Part shown: positions 53,649 to 62,464 of the stretch, in pieces | How the letters are laid out: the number at the start of each line of letters is the position of its first letter | Position numbering within the stretch: the first letter of the stretch is position 1 | DNA from: CBDFLT01 sp965249225 | Lineage (GTDB): Bacteria > Chloroflexota > Dehalococcoidia > Lucifugimonadales > G963668185 | Length of the DNA: 64,000 nt | Assembly: GCA_965249225.1 (NCBI GenBank) | Contig: CBDFLT010000007.1 | Location: forward strand, 1 to 64,000 | Direction of reading: 5' to 3' | Translations under genes and position numbers: made by a program | Notes under the pieces: generated by a model | Told to the model about the DNA's origin: nothing | What the model saw: only the letters and a program-made list of their open reading frames with translations | The model's database searches: none

Positions 53649-54193
53649 CTAGTCCGGCATCGCGTCGCCGATTCGTGATGCGTCCGGCCGTGTTGCTGAT
53701 AACCGCGACCTTGTTCTCCGCCTTGTTGTTTACCCTATTGACGTGGTGGTTGTTTCCTGACTGGTGGCAGCTGTCACTGTACTTCTGGTACTCCATCCCG
53801 GGCAACAGTTTTCTGTGGCTGCCCCATGAGCCGGCCGTTATCGTTGCGGGTGCCATCTATGGCCCTGCCTTGGCTGCATCCATCGGAGGGATAGCAACGA
53901 TGCTGGCCTCCGTCGTCGACCACACAGTTTTCACGAGAGCACTTCGCATGGAGAGGGCCGCACCCATTAAACAGACGCGTATCATCAAATTCTCTGTGAA
54001 ACTATTCAACAAGCAGCCATGGTGGACCATCGTCTTTTTCGCCCTCACTCCGATCCCTTTCTACCCCATCAGAATAATTGCTCCGATGTCCAACTATCCG
54101 ATGGCGCGCTACGTTGCGGCCGTGGTCGTTGGTCGCGTACCACGTTACTATCTGCTTGCATTGGGAGGTTCCTGGGCGAGACATCTAACGTAG
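53642..54193 (+). CDS. VTT (DedA/SNARE-associated-like) membrane protein
   Basis: 183 aa from a GTG that overlaps the phosphatase stop. The first segment (about 13-33) is hydrophobic, and the VTT block follows: WLPHEPAVIVAGAIYGPALAA (near 59-79), GGIATMLASVVDHTVF and FALTPIPFYPIRIIAPM near 130-146. The last is the F-x(4)-P-(I/F)-P motif of DedA/VTT proteins. The family moves lipids across membranes. A nearby phosphatase may point to lipid-linked phosphate handling, but that is inference. Confidence 0.8.
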   Translation: MVTSPASRRRFVMRPAVLLITATLFSALLFTLLTWWLFPDWWQLSLYFWYSIPGNSFLWLPHEPAVIVAGAIYGPALAASIGGIATMLASVVDHTVFTRALRMERAAPIKQTRIIKFSVKLFNKQPWWTIVFFALTPIPFYPIRIIAPMSNYPMARYVAAVVVGRVPRYYLLALGGSWARHLT

Positions 54194-54291
54194 TTCTCTC
54201 CTCTACAGGAACACCAATCTCAACTAAAGCCTCTCTGGGAAATCAAGGTAAACATATCTACTGGATTGGGACCTCGTAGTATAGTGTGGTG

Positions 54292-54942
54292 ATGGATTCC
54301 GAGACTTCCGCTGCGCCCCCTATCCTTCGTGGCTACCTGCATCTAGTCGGCGCGATTGCGGCTCCCTTCGCATTGTTTGTCCTTCTGTTCATCGCCGATT
54401 CACCACGTGGGGTGGTTGGCGCGGCGATATTTGGCGCAAGCCTCATCGCCCTGTATTCGACCAGTGCGATTTACCACATACTCCCATTCGGTCATCGCCA
54501 TCGGGGCATGATGAGGCGCCTAGACCACTCAGTCATCTTCGTTTTCATCGCGGGGACCTATACACCGTTCGCCGTCAAACTCATGGGCGATGCTTGGGGT
54601 ATCCCCGTTTTGTCAGTGGTGGGTGGACTGGCGGTAGTTGGCATCATCATCTCGTTGACAGCGCCGGCGGCACCACGTTGGATTCGCGTGGGCTTATATC
54701 TTGCGCTCGGGTGGGTCGGTGTAGTGGCCATATCCAAACTGATGACGGAACTTCCTTGGGAAGCCTTTGCTTTGCTCATCTTGAGTGGCATCCTCTTCTC
54801 GCTGGGAGGCGCGACGTATGCCATCCGCCGCCCCAATCCTTTCCCACGGGTCTTCGGATACCACGAGATGTTCCACGCGCTGCAAATCGCAGCCACGGCC
54901 GTGGTCTACTCGGTTGTGGCGGTTTATGTCCTGCGGTCGTAG
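54292..54942 (+). CDS. Hemolysin III/PAQR-family membrane protein
   Basis: 216 aa with seven helices. The zinc-site motifs of this superfamily are present: Ser and His in YSTSAIYHILP near 64-74, Asp in RRLDHSVIFVFIAGTYTPF near 79-97, and His in GYHEMFHALQIAA near 189-201. The YqfA/hemolysin III branch are proposed ceramidase-like hydrolases; no haemolysis role is implied. Its stop lies 46 bp before the tRNA-Lys fragment, so it is the last chromosomal gene before the island. Confidence 0.9.
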   Translation: MDSETSAAPPILRGYLHLVGAIAAPFALFVLLFIADSPRGVVGAAIFGASLIALYSTSAIYHILPFGHRHRGMMRRLDHSVIFVFIAGTYTPFAVKLMGDAWGIPVLSVVGGLAVVGIIISLTAPAAPRWIRVGLYLALGWVGVVAISKLMTELPWEAFALLILSGILFSLGGATYAIRRPNPFPRVFGYHEMFHALQIAATAVVYSVVAVYVLRS

Positions 54943-54987
54943 GGGCACCTGCATGAACTCAAGGCCCTTTGACATGGGGTGGAAAGA

Positions 54988-55035
54988 AGTGACCCGCCTC
55001 GGACTCGAACCGAGAACCTGCTGATTAAGAGTCAG
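54988..55035 (-). repeat. Left att-like direct repeat
   Basis: 48-bp exact copy of 62465-62512. It starts with AGTGACCCGCCTCGG and ends with TTAAGAGTCAG on the plus strand. The bases after it (GTCAAGGCC) differ from those after the tRNA copy (CTGCTCTGCC). Confidence 0.9.
54990..55035 (-). pseudogene. tRNA-Lys 3' fragment
   Basis: 46 nt matching the anticodon arm (from its second base), variable loop, T arm and 3' acceptor strand of the intact tRNA-Lys(CTT). The D arm and 5' acceptor strand are missing, so it cannot fold as a tRNA. It is the displaced 3' end left by integration. Confidence 0.9.
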
Positions 55036-55551
55036 GTCAAGGCCGTTTCGCCCTGTGTTGTCCTGTCCTGCGTAGCCCCTTCCTGTAGGCACGGAGGGGC
55101 AATCGCCGTCCCGCTGCGGATAGTCTGGTATGGCCATGTATTGTCAATTTGGGCGGCAAAATGGCGGCAAATTCTCACGTCACCTGTGAGCGGTCTTCAA
55201 TGGAGTGTTGCTACGAGGTAAGTGACGGAGAGGGTAGGGCTTAGACCTTGGAGAGTGGATGTGGGGATTGCGGTGACGGATTCATTTCTACAAAAGGCTC
55301 CATCTGGCGTTGACCAGACACCCTTGCGGAGAAGGATTAGCAATAAGCGGCTATGGAACGCCTCAGAGAGCTGGTGCTAACTAGCTTTCCCATTGCCCAC
55401 CTAGGCTATACTGCCCCCAGAGGCAGGCTCATGCGGGATAAAGACTAACGGCTAGGAGTCCCATGGGGGTTATGCACAGCTGGGGGGCACAGAGATACAA
55501 TTCGCTCCACGTACCTCAGGATAGGCTCATAAGCCCTTTGTAATTGTCGAA
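55036..55551. other. Left end of island; tandem GGCGGCAAA repeat, no gene
   Basis: 516 bp. An 11-bp near-identical tandem repeat (GGCGGCAAAAT, GGCGGCAAATT) sits at 55152-55173, about 117 bp from the direct repeat, where recombinase arm sites are often found. A TATACT box near 55408 is possible promoter sequence for the ABC-F gene. No supported protein gene. Confidence 0.45.
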
Positions 55552-57552
55552 ATGCTCAGCGTATCGAACATAAGCAAATCCTACGGAGACCAGACTCTGT
55601 TCGGTGATTTGACCGTAAACGTAGTGGCTGGCGAGCGTATTGCTCTGATTGGATCAAACGGCTCTGGAAAGTCCACCCTCCTGGACATTCTTGCCGGCGA
55701 AACTTCTCCAGACTCTGGCACCGTATCCAGGTCGCGGCACGTAGCAATAGGCTATCTCAAACAAGACCTTGTTCGGAATTCTGGGAAAACGCCCTTAGAG
55801 GAGGTGCTTGAAGAGTCTCCAGAGGTACAGGTTCTTCGAAACAAAGTCGATGACATCTATGAATCCCTTTCGTCTAAGCCTGATCCGGGCAAGCAGAATG
55901 AGCTGCTACGACAGGTCGGCCAGCTTGAGGCATCTCAGGAAGCGGCGGGTGGACGCTCCAGAGAGCATGAGTCCAAAGCAATCCTCTCCGGGCTAGGCTT
56001 CGATCAAAGCGAATTCTCGAGACCTCTCAACGAGTTCAGTGGTGGCTGGCTAATGCGCGTTGCGCTGGGAAAGTTGCTTTTCAGCAATCCGGACCTTTTG
56101 CTCTTAGACGAACCAACCAATCATCTGGACCTTGACGCAAATCTATGGTTCGAGAGTTTCCTAAAATTCTTCCCTGGGGGTGTGATCTTCACCTCGCACG
56201 ACCGCGCTTTCCTGAACCAGGTTTCAACCATGGTGCTGGCAATCGAGCCAGGGGAGGTGGTGCGGTTCAGGGGCAATTACGATGACTACATGGTCGCACG
56301 CGAGCATTCACTGAGGATCAAACAGTCGGCCGCTGCCAGGCAGCAACGCGAGATCCAGAGGCAGATGCGCTTTGTAGAGCGTTTTCGCTCGAAAGCTCGG
56401 AAGGCCACCCAGGTACAAAGCCGCTTGAAGCAACTAGAGCGGGTAAAACTCATTCAGCTACCCCGGGCGACCAAGAGGGTTCACTATACCTTCCCGGAGC
56501 CATCCAGAAGCGGCGCAAAGGTGATCTCTCTTACTAACGTGAGTAAGGCATACGGCGACCACACCGTATACCGCGGTCTGAACCTGACCCTGGAGCGTGG
56601 TGACCGAGTTGCCCTGGTTGGACCCAACGGTGCTGGAAAATCTACGATGCTAAAAATACTCGCAGGGGTAATTCCCTGTGATGAAGGTGAGCGGCGGACC
56701 GGGCACAATGTGATAACAACTTATTACGCCCAGCATTTACTCGATCTTCTCAATCCTGAAAATACCGTGATCGAAGAACTCCAGCAGGCCGCACCACAGG
56801 AATCCGAGCAAAACCTACGACATATCCTTGGTGGGTTCCTGTTCAGTGGCGACGACGTCCGCAAGTCAATATCCGTATTGTCAGGTGGGGAAAAGGCGCG
56901 GGTTGCGTTGGCTAAGCTGTTGATTCAACGAAGCAACGTGCTCTTCATGGATGAACCGACTAACCATCTGGACATAGCGTCAAGGGAGATTCTCACAGAT
57001 GCCCTCAGCGATTACCGAGGGACCATTTGCCTCATTACCCATGATCGCACCGTCATACGGCAGACCGCCAATAAAATCATTGAGATAAATAACGGCGAGG
57101 CAACTATCTTCCCAGGAGACTACGACAGTTACCTGCATCGAAAACAGCTACAAACCACCGAAGGCAATTCTGATTTTTCTGCCGATGGCGTCGGGGACAG
57201 CAAATCCAAGACAGGCCCTGTGCGCAACCGTTCTACCAAAGGACGTCGGGAAACAACCCGGAGTCTGGAAGACAAGATGCGTCGCGGTCTCGACAAGGAG
57301 GCCCGGACTCTAGCTACTCGTATAGAGAAAATCGATGCCACCTTGGTCGGCTACGAGGCTCAGATTACCCGGATGGAGACGCTGTTCTCCGACCCAGGCC
57401 AAATCGGCGACTCAGCACAGCTGCTCGAATTGGGAGAACAATATCAGGTCGTCAAAAACGAGTCGCAATGTCTTTGGAAGGAATTGGAGCGGTTATCGTT
57501 AGATGCAGAGAGGGTTGAAATCCAACTCAGGAACATTGGTGCGACAAAATAG
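55552..57552 (+). CDS. ABC-F family ATPase
   Basis: 666 aa with two ATPase domains and no membrane segments. The first Walker A is GSNGSGKST (near 34-42) and signature SGGW (near 164), with LLLLDEPTNHLD near 181. A basic helical linker (about 245-305) follows. The second domain has GPNGAGKST near 360, LSGGEKARVALAK near 442 and MDEPTNHLD near 466. The C-terminal tail (about 560-660) is Arg/Lys-rich and coiled coil, as in Uup and many ribosome-associated ABC-F proteins. It acts on ribosomes, either as housekeeping factor or for antibiotic protection. It is more AT-rich than chromosomal neighbours and is the first gene in the island. Confidence 0.93.
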   Translation: MLSVSNISKSYGDQTLFGDLTVNVVAGERIALIGSNGSGKSTLLDILAGETSPDSGTVSRSRHVAIGYLKQDLVRNSGKTPLEEVLEESPEVQVLRNKVDDIYESLSSKPDPGKQNELLRQVGQLEASQEAAGGRSREHESKAILSGLGFDQSEFSRPLNEFSGGWLMRVALGKLLFSNPDLLLLDEPTNHLDLDANLWFESFLKFFPGGVIFTSHDRAFLNQVSTMVLAIEPGEVVRFRGNYDDYMVAREHSLRIKQSAAARQQREIQRQMRFVERFRSKARKATQVQSRLKQLERVKLIQLPRATKRVHYTFPEPSRSGAKVISLTNVSKAYGDHTVYRGLNLTLERGDRVALVGPNGAGKSTMLKILAGVIPCDEGERRTGHNVITTYYAQHLLDLLNPENTVIEELQQAAPQESEQNLRHILGGFLFSGDDVRKSISVLSGGEKARVALAKLLIQRSNVLFMDEPTNHLDIASREILTDALSDYRGTICLITHDRTVIRQTANKIIEINNGEATIFPGDYDSYLHRKQLQTTEGNSDFSADGVGDSKSKTGPVRNRSTKGRRETTRSLEDKMRRGLDKEARTLATRIEKIDATLVGYEAQITRMETLFSDPGQIGDSAQLLELGEQYQVVKNESQCLWKELERLSLDAERVEIQLRNIGATK

Positions 57553-57683
57553 CTATTAGTAGTCAGAGCATGTTCTCTATTTATGAGATTCGCACGATAT
57601 TCGCCCCTATGTTGTGGACCAACCCAATGCAGTTGGAACCTACTGTCCAGGAGTACCATGGGGGATTAGGTACAACGGGGGGC

Positions 57684-57779
57684 ATGGAGATTAATCTCAA
57701 ACTCACAATATTATTCCTTCTCCCCGCAGCATTTATGTTGCTGCTGGTAGCTGGTCGTGGTCTCTGTAGCAGGAACTAG
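57684..57779 (+). CDS. Tiny hydrophobic peptide, possible
   Basis: 31 codons from an ATG with GGGGGG 5 bases before it. It reads as a single hydrophobic segment (LTILFLLPAAFMLLLVAG) with a C-terminal GLCSRN. It lies between the ABC-F gene and the TPR lipoprotein. It could be a small membrane peptide or a chance frame; a longer frame that starts at 57570 is possible. No family. Confidence 0.3.
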   Translation: MEINLKLTILFLLPAAFMLLLVAGRGLCSRN

Positions 57780-57802
57780 TATCAACCTCAACGGGTCATA
57801 TT

Positions 57803-59065
57803 TTGCGACTATTGATTGCCACATTGTTTCTGGTTGTGTCGGGATTGGCCTGTAACTCGGAGGAAGACCAGTACTTGAGCGAGTTGGCTGAGTGGCACGT
57901 AAGCTCGCAAGCAGGTTTAGATTGGTATTTCCCAGAAATCCGCGAGCGTTTATTGGCGGAGTTGGACTCCCTCGAGCCACCATGGTCGTTCGGCGACAAA
58001 CTACTCAGGCACGAAAGGTATGTGAGCGCCCATCGGATGTATCACTTGACAGAAACCGCGATGAGCGAATTGCAGGATAGAGGTTACGAAATACTGGGGC
58101 CATATCCAGACGATTATTTGTTGAGTTGCGAGTACTTTGACGTAGGACTCAGAGAGGAAAGATTACTTGAGGCTGCTGGCCTCCTTCAGCCGCTTAAAGA
58201 CGCTTGCCATCCACGGTTCTTGGCCCGGAAGGAGCTGATAGCTGTGCAGGTCGATGCAGAGATTCACTGGTTGAAGTCCCACATAACCAAGGCTCGTAAA
58301 AGGCTGGCGCCAATCGCAACCGCCACGGCCGAAGCGCGTTTGACTGCGGTAGTTCGAACTTACGATTCGTTAATCGACCAAGACCCATCAAACGCAGAAG
58401 CCTTCTACGGTCGTGCAAACGCCTATGAGAATCTCGGGGAGCACGATGCAGCCCTGAGAGACTACGAAGAGGCAATTTCACTTAATCCGTTCCGACCTGA
58501 TGATTCGCTTAGCGGCTACGTCAGCCGTGGGCGACTCTACGAAAAGCTCAACAACCTTGAACGAGCCATATCCGACTACACGGCTGCCATACTCTCGGAC
58601 CCGGCTGATGGGTCTGCTTATTCCGCTAAGGCAGATGTCTACTCTGCGATGGGAGACCACGAGCGAGCAGTGGAGGATTTAAGTCAGAGTATCAGGCTGA
58701 CTAACCTTGAAATAGTAGAGTCTAAAACAAGAAGAATAGCGGATACTCCCGACGATTTTCATGCATATCTGAATCGTGCAGATGCATACGAGCAAATTGG
58801 AGAGTGTCGGCTTGCGGTCGAGGATTATGGCGCAGTGATTCGACTGGCTGCGGATGATACGTGGGTACTATGGTCGGCGTACTCGGGTAGGGGATGCGGG
58901 TACGCGAAGTTAGGAGAATTTGAAAACGCAACTCGTGACTACGATAAGCTCGTTAACCTAGATGCCAAACTGTCATATGCTCAGCAAGGAGGGGTGAAAG
59001 TAATTATGAATGATTCAACTGAAATCTGGCGCTCCTTGACTCCGGAAGATATGTCAGACTGCTAA
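57803..59065 (+). CDS. TPR-repeat lipoprotein
   Basis: 420 aa from a TTG start. The signal peptide ends in SGLAC (Cys17), so it is membrane-anchored on the outside. A helical N-terminal region (18-170) is followed by about five tetratricopeptide units: NAEAFYGRANAYENLGEHDA near 205, SGYVSRGRLYEKLNN near 240, GSAYSAKADVYSAMGDHER near 272, FHAYLNRADAYEQIG near 315 and AYSGRGCGYAKLGEF near 357. Such repeats bind protein partners. The C-terminus has no enzymatic motif. It follows the ABC-F gene on the same strand within the low-GC part of the island. Partner not known. Confidence 0.83.
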   Translation: MRLLIATLFLVVSGLACNSEEDQYLSELAEWHVSSQAGLDWYFPEIRERLLAELDSLEPPWSFGDKLLRHERYVSAHRMYHLTETAMSELQDRGYEILGPYPDDYLLSCEYFDVGLREERLLEAAGLLQPLKDACHPRFLARKELIAVQVDAEIHWLKSHITKARKRLAPIATATAEARLTAVVRTYDSLIDQDPSNAEAFYGRANAYENLGEHDAALRDYEEAISLNPFRPDDSLSGYVSRGRLYEKLNNLERAISDYTAAILSDPADGSAYSAKADVYSAMGDHERAVEDLSQSIRLTNLEIVESKTRRIADTPDDFHAYLNRADAYEQIGECRLAVEDYGAVIRLAADDTWVLWSAYSGRGCGYAKLGEFENATRDYDKLVNLDAKLSYAQQGGVKVIMNDSTEIWRSLTPEDMSDC

Positions 59066-59318
59066 AGAGCCCGAATGGCAAGGTAGTCGCTAGAAGAATT
59101 TTCATAGGTGGGTCAAAATGATAATCGATGGTAACGCCTACTGCTTCCCCGCGAGAGACTGACCCGCCCCCAGCGGTTGTACCACTCATTAGGTTAGTCC
59201 GCCAGGGCTGTCACAGGCTAGCCGACTAGAAGGGTCTCGGGTGCTGTCGGTCTGTAACCTAGGCCACTGGAGGTCTGTTGAGGTTAGCTGGCCCCCATCC
59301 GTTGGACAGGATTGGGGT

Positions 59319-60815
59319 TCACCGATACATCGTGTGAGCATCAGTCGAGAACGAAGACTGGCCTTCCTCGCACTGCGTTCTCGTAATCCCTTCGATGGTT
59401 AGAGTCCGGCCATCTTCGGACACCTCAATCAGTACCACCCCTGTGACCGTGTCATCCCATCCCGACACGGCCGTCTGGCGCCGGACTTCAGCGCAGTACA
59501 CCTCACCCGGGACTACCGAGCCCCACTCACGATTGACAATACCCTCTGCAACCGTCGAGATCCGATACATACCCGCTGGGATATCGGGTAACTGGCTTCC
59601 AATTTCCAGCTTGTGCACAGACTCATCTATCCAGTCTTCGTAAAGGTAAAGGCCTGAAGTTTTCCCTCCTCCCAATGAGGCCCATTCAGTACCTTTCCCA
59701 TGGTCAGGGATGCTCCCGTCGGTGGGCGGTGGTATTGGCAACCACATCCCCATGGCAGTGCCCGGCACGTCTTGATTAAACGGACCGCACCTGCCCACCA
59801 TCGATTCTAGGTATGCCGTCCTATAAGGCTCCGGGAAGTACTCTAGCGTACAGACAGAGTTCCCACCTGAGTGAACCCAAGGGTTAACGGAGTATCCGTA
59901 ACTGCGATGCTGTTGGAGCTCCTCGGCCGTGAGTCCTAACAGCTGAAGACCTAAGTCAAATCCTGATGCGTAGCCGCTGGATATCCAGATGGGGGTTCCT
60001 GCGCTAATTGGAGGATTGATAAACATGTCCCATCGGCAATGTCCAACTTCTGTCGTTACCATTGCCTGTTCGGTTGTTGACACGGGACAGTCGGTCCACT
60101 CGACCGGAACGCCCCCCTTGAGCGTATCGAGGATTTCATCGACCGGTCTTCCAACATGGGACCAGAACAGACTGTAGCCTTCGCAGATGATGGTATACCC
60201 ACTCCACTCCTCGTATGTCCCACCATCATTCGACTTCGTGACAGTCCGCCCGAAGTTCATGATGTAAATGTCCGCGGGGGCATACAGTTGGACCTGTTCT
60301 GTGGCAGGTACACCAGCCGCTGGAAACTCCACAGTGAGCTTCCGAGTAGCCCAGTACACCATGTGATTATGTGGGTATCCCTTGTTCTCCCAGAAGAAAG
60401 GGGTAGCATCTTCGGGGTCTACTACAGGGTGAGTGAATATGGAATCACCACAAGGTGGAAGCGGCTCACCATCTTCTCCAACCGTGGCCCGATTCCAGAA
60501 TTCCTCAGACTCGCTGGGCGTCGGAATAGGGGTTGGACTCGGCGTCGTTGGGCTAGCAGTAGGAGTTGTGGTGGGCATCAGCGTCGGTGTTGGTGGAGGC
60601 GTAGGACTAGCTGTCAGCGGGGGCGGAGGGGTGGCCGTGCCAGTCGGTTCGGCTATAGGTGTGTACGGTGGAGTAGGAGTCGTGGTGGCTACAGGTAAAA
60701 TCCGCACCACAGCTTCAGTTGTTGCGGTTGGAGAAGCCGTTTCTTCAGCGCCACTGCAGCTCACAGCCAGCATCCCGGCTACCCAAAATAGGAGCCAGAA
60801 TGAGTGCATTCGCAT
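59319..60815 (-). CDS. Lipoprotein with Thr/Pro-rich linker and degenerate M23-like domain
   Basis: 498 aa. Signal peptide with lipobox LAVSC (Cys20). Residues about 25-105 are a low-complexity Pro/Thr/Ala/Ser linker, as in exported proteins that span the wall. A globular part follows with Cys-containing blocks (CGDSIFTHPVVDPED near 119-133). QLYAPADIYIMNFGRTV, then YTIICEGYSLFWSHVG near 202-220 looks like a peptidase M23-type core in which the usual (H/Y)xH is partly kept (SHVG) but the HxxxD zinc motif is not seen. I infer a non-catalytic M23-like fold. At least one more domain (360-498). Function not known. Confidence 0.65.
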   Translation of the reverse strand: MRMHSFWLLFWVAGMLAVSCSGAEETASPTATTEAVVRILPVATTTPTPPYTPIAEPTGTATPPPPLTASPTPPPTPTLMPTTTPTASPTTPSPTPIPTPSESEEFWNRATVGEDGEPLPPCGDSIFTHPVVDPEDATPFFWENKGYPHNHMVYWATRKLTVEFPAAGVPATEQVQLYAPADIYIMNFGRTVTKSNDGGTYEEWSGYTIICEGYSLFWSHVGRPVDEILDTLKGGVPVEWTDCPVSTTEQAMVTTEVGHCRWDMFINPPISAGTPIWISSGYASGFDLGLQLLGLTAEELQQHRSYGYSVNPWVHSGGNSVCTLEYFPEPYRTAYLESMVGRCGPFNQDVPGTAMGMWLPIPPPTDGSIPDHGKGTEWASLGGGKTSGLYLYEDWIDESVHKLEIGSQLPDIPAGMYRISTVAEGIVNREWGSVVPGEVYCAEVRRQTAVSGWDDTVTGVVLIEVSEDGRTLTIEGITRTQCEEGQSSFSTDAHTMYR

Positions 60816-61060
60816 GGCCAGAATTATAACAAAGTCGGCTCTAATTGACCGTGGAATGCCTTAAGCTTGGACGGGGGAATTGCGCTAGCTCGAACTCCCA
60901 CATAATACCTTCATAGGCGGGAGAAGCTCTTGTCGTCGGGGTTGGGAGACTGGAGGGCCTTGACCGAGGCCATGAATACATTAGAGACAACTTAAGACCA
61001 AACGCGAGAACGACCTCGTTATGCGACGGAGAGGATTGGTGGAGACGGAGGAGGGTCTGT
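60816..61060. other. Non-coding stretch beside the IS3 remnant
   Basis: About 245 bp between the lipoprotein and the IS3 fragment. It may be decayed transposon sequence; no IS3 orfB motif (DDE) could be read in any frame. Confidence 0.35.
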
Positions 61061-61189
61061 CTACACCTGATACACAAGCTGGCAGTGCTGGTGGCCGTAG
61101 CTTGAGCAGGGCCGAACTCCCCGTCCACTGGGCTTGGCCTCCCGAAACCTGTTGATGATTTGCTCGGGCGTGTAATTCCTTCTCGCCAT
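61061..61189 (-). pseudogene. IS3-family transposase OrfA remnant
   Basis: A minus-strand frame with start MARRNYTPEQIINRFREAK, preceded by AGGGGG, matches the start of IS3-group OrfA proteins (xxRRxxTxEQIIxxLREAE). After REA it diverges to unrelated sequence and stops at 43 codons. The helix-turn-helix is lost. It marks past transposition in the island. Confidence 0.65.
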
Positions 61190-61341
61190 GATCCCCCTAA
61201 TTTCCGGCCCAGGAGCTCACCTTAGACCCGGACCCGTTTCCGGAGGGCAGGGTCAGTAAGGGAGCGCCCAGCGCGTGTCAACTTTGGCCGTGTGGCCGCT
61301 GTACCGGGACCTCAGACCTCGGCCGAGGCCCGGCTGCGTTT

Positions 61342-61935
61342 CTACTCCGCCGAGTGACGCCGCTGAAGACCTTCCCTCACAAGGACACGCAGTAACACTA
61401 CCGCACCTAACAAGGTCGCCCCTAAGATGGGTTCCCAAGCCGTGCCGAGGAGGAGGCTCACGACTAGGAATCCACCATAGCCAATCCCTGTGGCGAAACC
61501 TGTGTTGCGTATGACAATGAGCGCCAGCAGTGCCACCCCCAAGGCGATGAGACCTGGGAAGGGTGCCAGCCCTATACCAGCGCCAACGGCTGTAGCAGCC
61601 CCCGCTCCTCCTCTGAATCTAAGGAAGAGCGGGTGCCAATGTCCGACCACAGCAGCGGCACCGGCAGTTGCTGCCACCTCAGGCACCACACCCAGGATAT
61701 TGGCCACACCGAGCGCCAGGAATCCCTTCAGCATGTCGAGGAGGAGCACCACACCCCCGAGAGGTCGGCTGACTGTGCGGAATACGTTTGCAGCCCCAGG
61801 GTTGCGGGTTCCCACCATCAGCAGGTTGACACCTCGGGCCCGGGCGATAAAGTACGCCACCGGCACGGACCCCAGTACGTACCCGACGACAGTCGAGGTA
61901 GCCGTGGAGAGCAGATAAGTGTCCATCCAGAGCAC
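61342..61935 (-). CDS. plsY: Glycerol-3-phosphate acyltransferase PlsY homologue
   Basis: 197 aa (GTG at 61935; an ATG three codons on, at 61926, is an alternative). It has about five helices. LGSVPVAYFIARARGVNL near 21-38 is the first PlsY motif, GTRNPGAANVFRT near 42-54 the second (consensus GSGNxGATNVxR). RFRGGAGAATAVGAGIGL near 106-123 is the third, where the usual GG-K-G is RFRGGAG-A. It acylates glycerol 3-phosphate with acyl phosphate. Lys normally in motif 3 (F-K-G-G-K-G) is replaced, so activity should be checked. Base composition is closer to the core genome than the low-GC cargo. Confidence 0.82.
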   Translation of the reverse strand: MLWMDTYLLSTATSTVVGYVLGSVPVAYFIARARGVNLLMVGTRNPGAANVFRTVSRPLGGVVLLLDMLKGFLALGVANILGVVPEVAATAGAAAVVGHWHPLFLRFRGGAGAATAVGAGIGLAPFPGLIALGVALLALIVIRNTGFATGIGYGGFLVVSLLLGTAWEPILGATLLGAVVLLRVLVREGLQRRHSAE

Positions 61936-62321
61936 GCCCAGCAGGCTACTTGATTTGACCCGGCCGTGGGCCCTTACCGGGGAGCACGCCCTTCCCTCTT
62001 CTCCTCCGCCACCAAAAAGATTTCCTTCTGGAGCACCCCGCAGCTAGGGTTACTCCGTAGCCAGAACGCCCATCCCCTTTTGGACCATCTTTTGGGGTTG
62101 TTGATTCCCTCACGTGCCCGGCTAGTATGGTAGCGAAGTTGCGTGCCGTCTCCACCTCGGCCCGAGCCGCAGCTATTTGTTAATCTCCTGCTAAGGTGAA
62201 GGGGTATCATGGAACTCCGAGTAGCTACCGACCGTGAAGACTGTGGGAGGGCGATGCCTTGGAGCTTACTGAGGGTTTCTTGTAACTTAGCCGAGCAACC
62301 TAACTACCGAAGAGGAAGAAT
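61936..62321. other. Intergenic region in the island
   Basis: 386 bp between plsY and the response-regulator stub. Frames here lack a recognisable product. Nothing can be assigned, including no integrase. Confidence 0.4.
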
Positions 62322-62462
62322 ATGCGTCGGGAAACAAGGCCCACCATACTCCTGGTAGACGACAACCCGCAAATCTGTTCGTTCATCAGGCCGGCACTGG
62401 AGGACAATGGACTCAACTGCATCGAAGCAGTGGACGGGGACGAGGCAGTGTACCAGAGGTAG
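62322..62462 (+). pseudogene. Response-regulator receiver fragment, truncated at the att repeat
   Basis: A 46-codon frame starts with AGAGGAAG before the ATG. TILLVDDNPQICSFIRPALED is a receiver-domain N-terminus: the acidic DD pocket is present, then EAVDGDEAV. The stop codon comes 3 bp before the 48-bp repeat, and the phosphoacceptor Asp, Thr/Ser and Lys are absent. It looks cut by the recombination junction. Confidence 0.75.
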
Positions 62463-62464
62463 GG

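Noticed and set aside
54694..55137. Minus-strand 147-codon frame across the tRNA fragment
   Set aside because: It includes NQQVLGSSPRRVT, the conceptual translation of tRNA sequence, and lies opposite the hemolysin III gene; not a protein.
61946..62210. Minus-strand frames upstream of plsY
   Set aside because: No ribosome-binding site, no family, biased composition; two overlapping frames compete.
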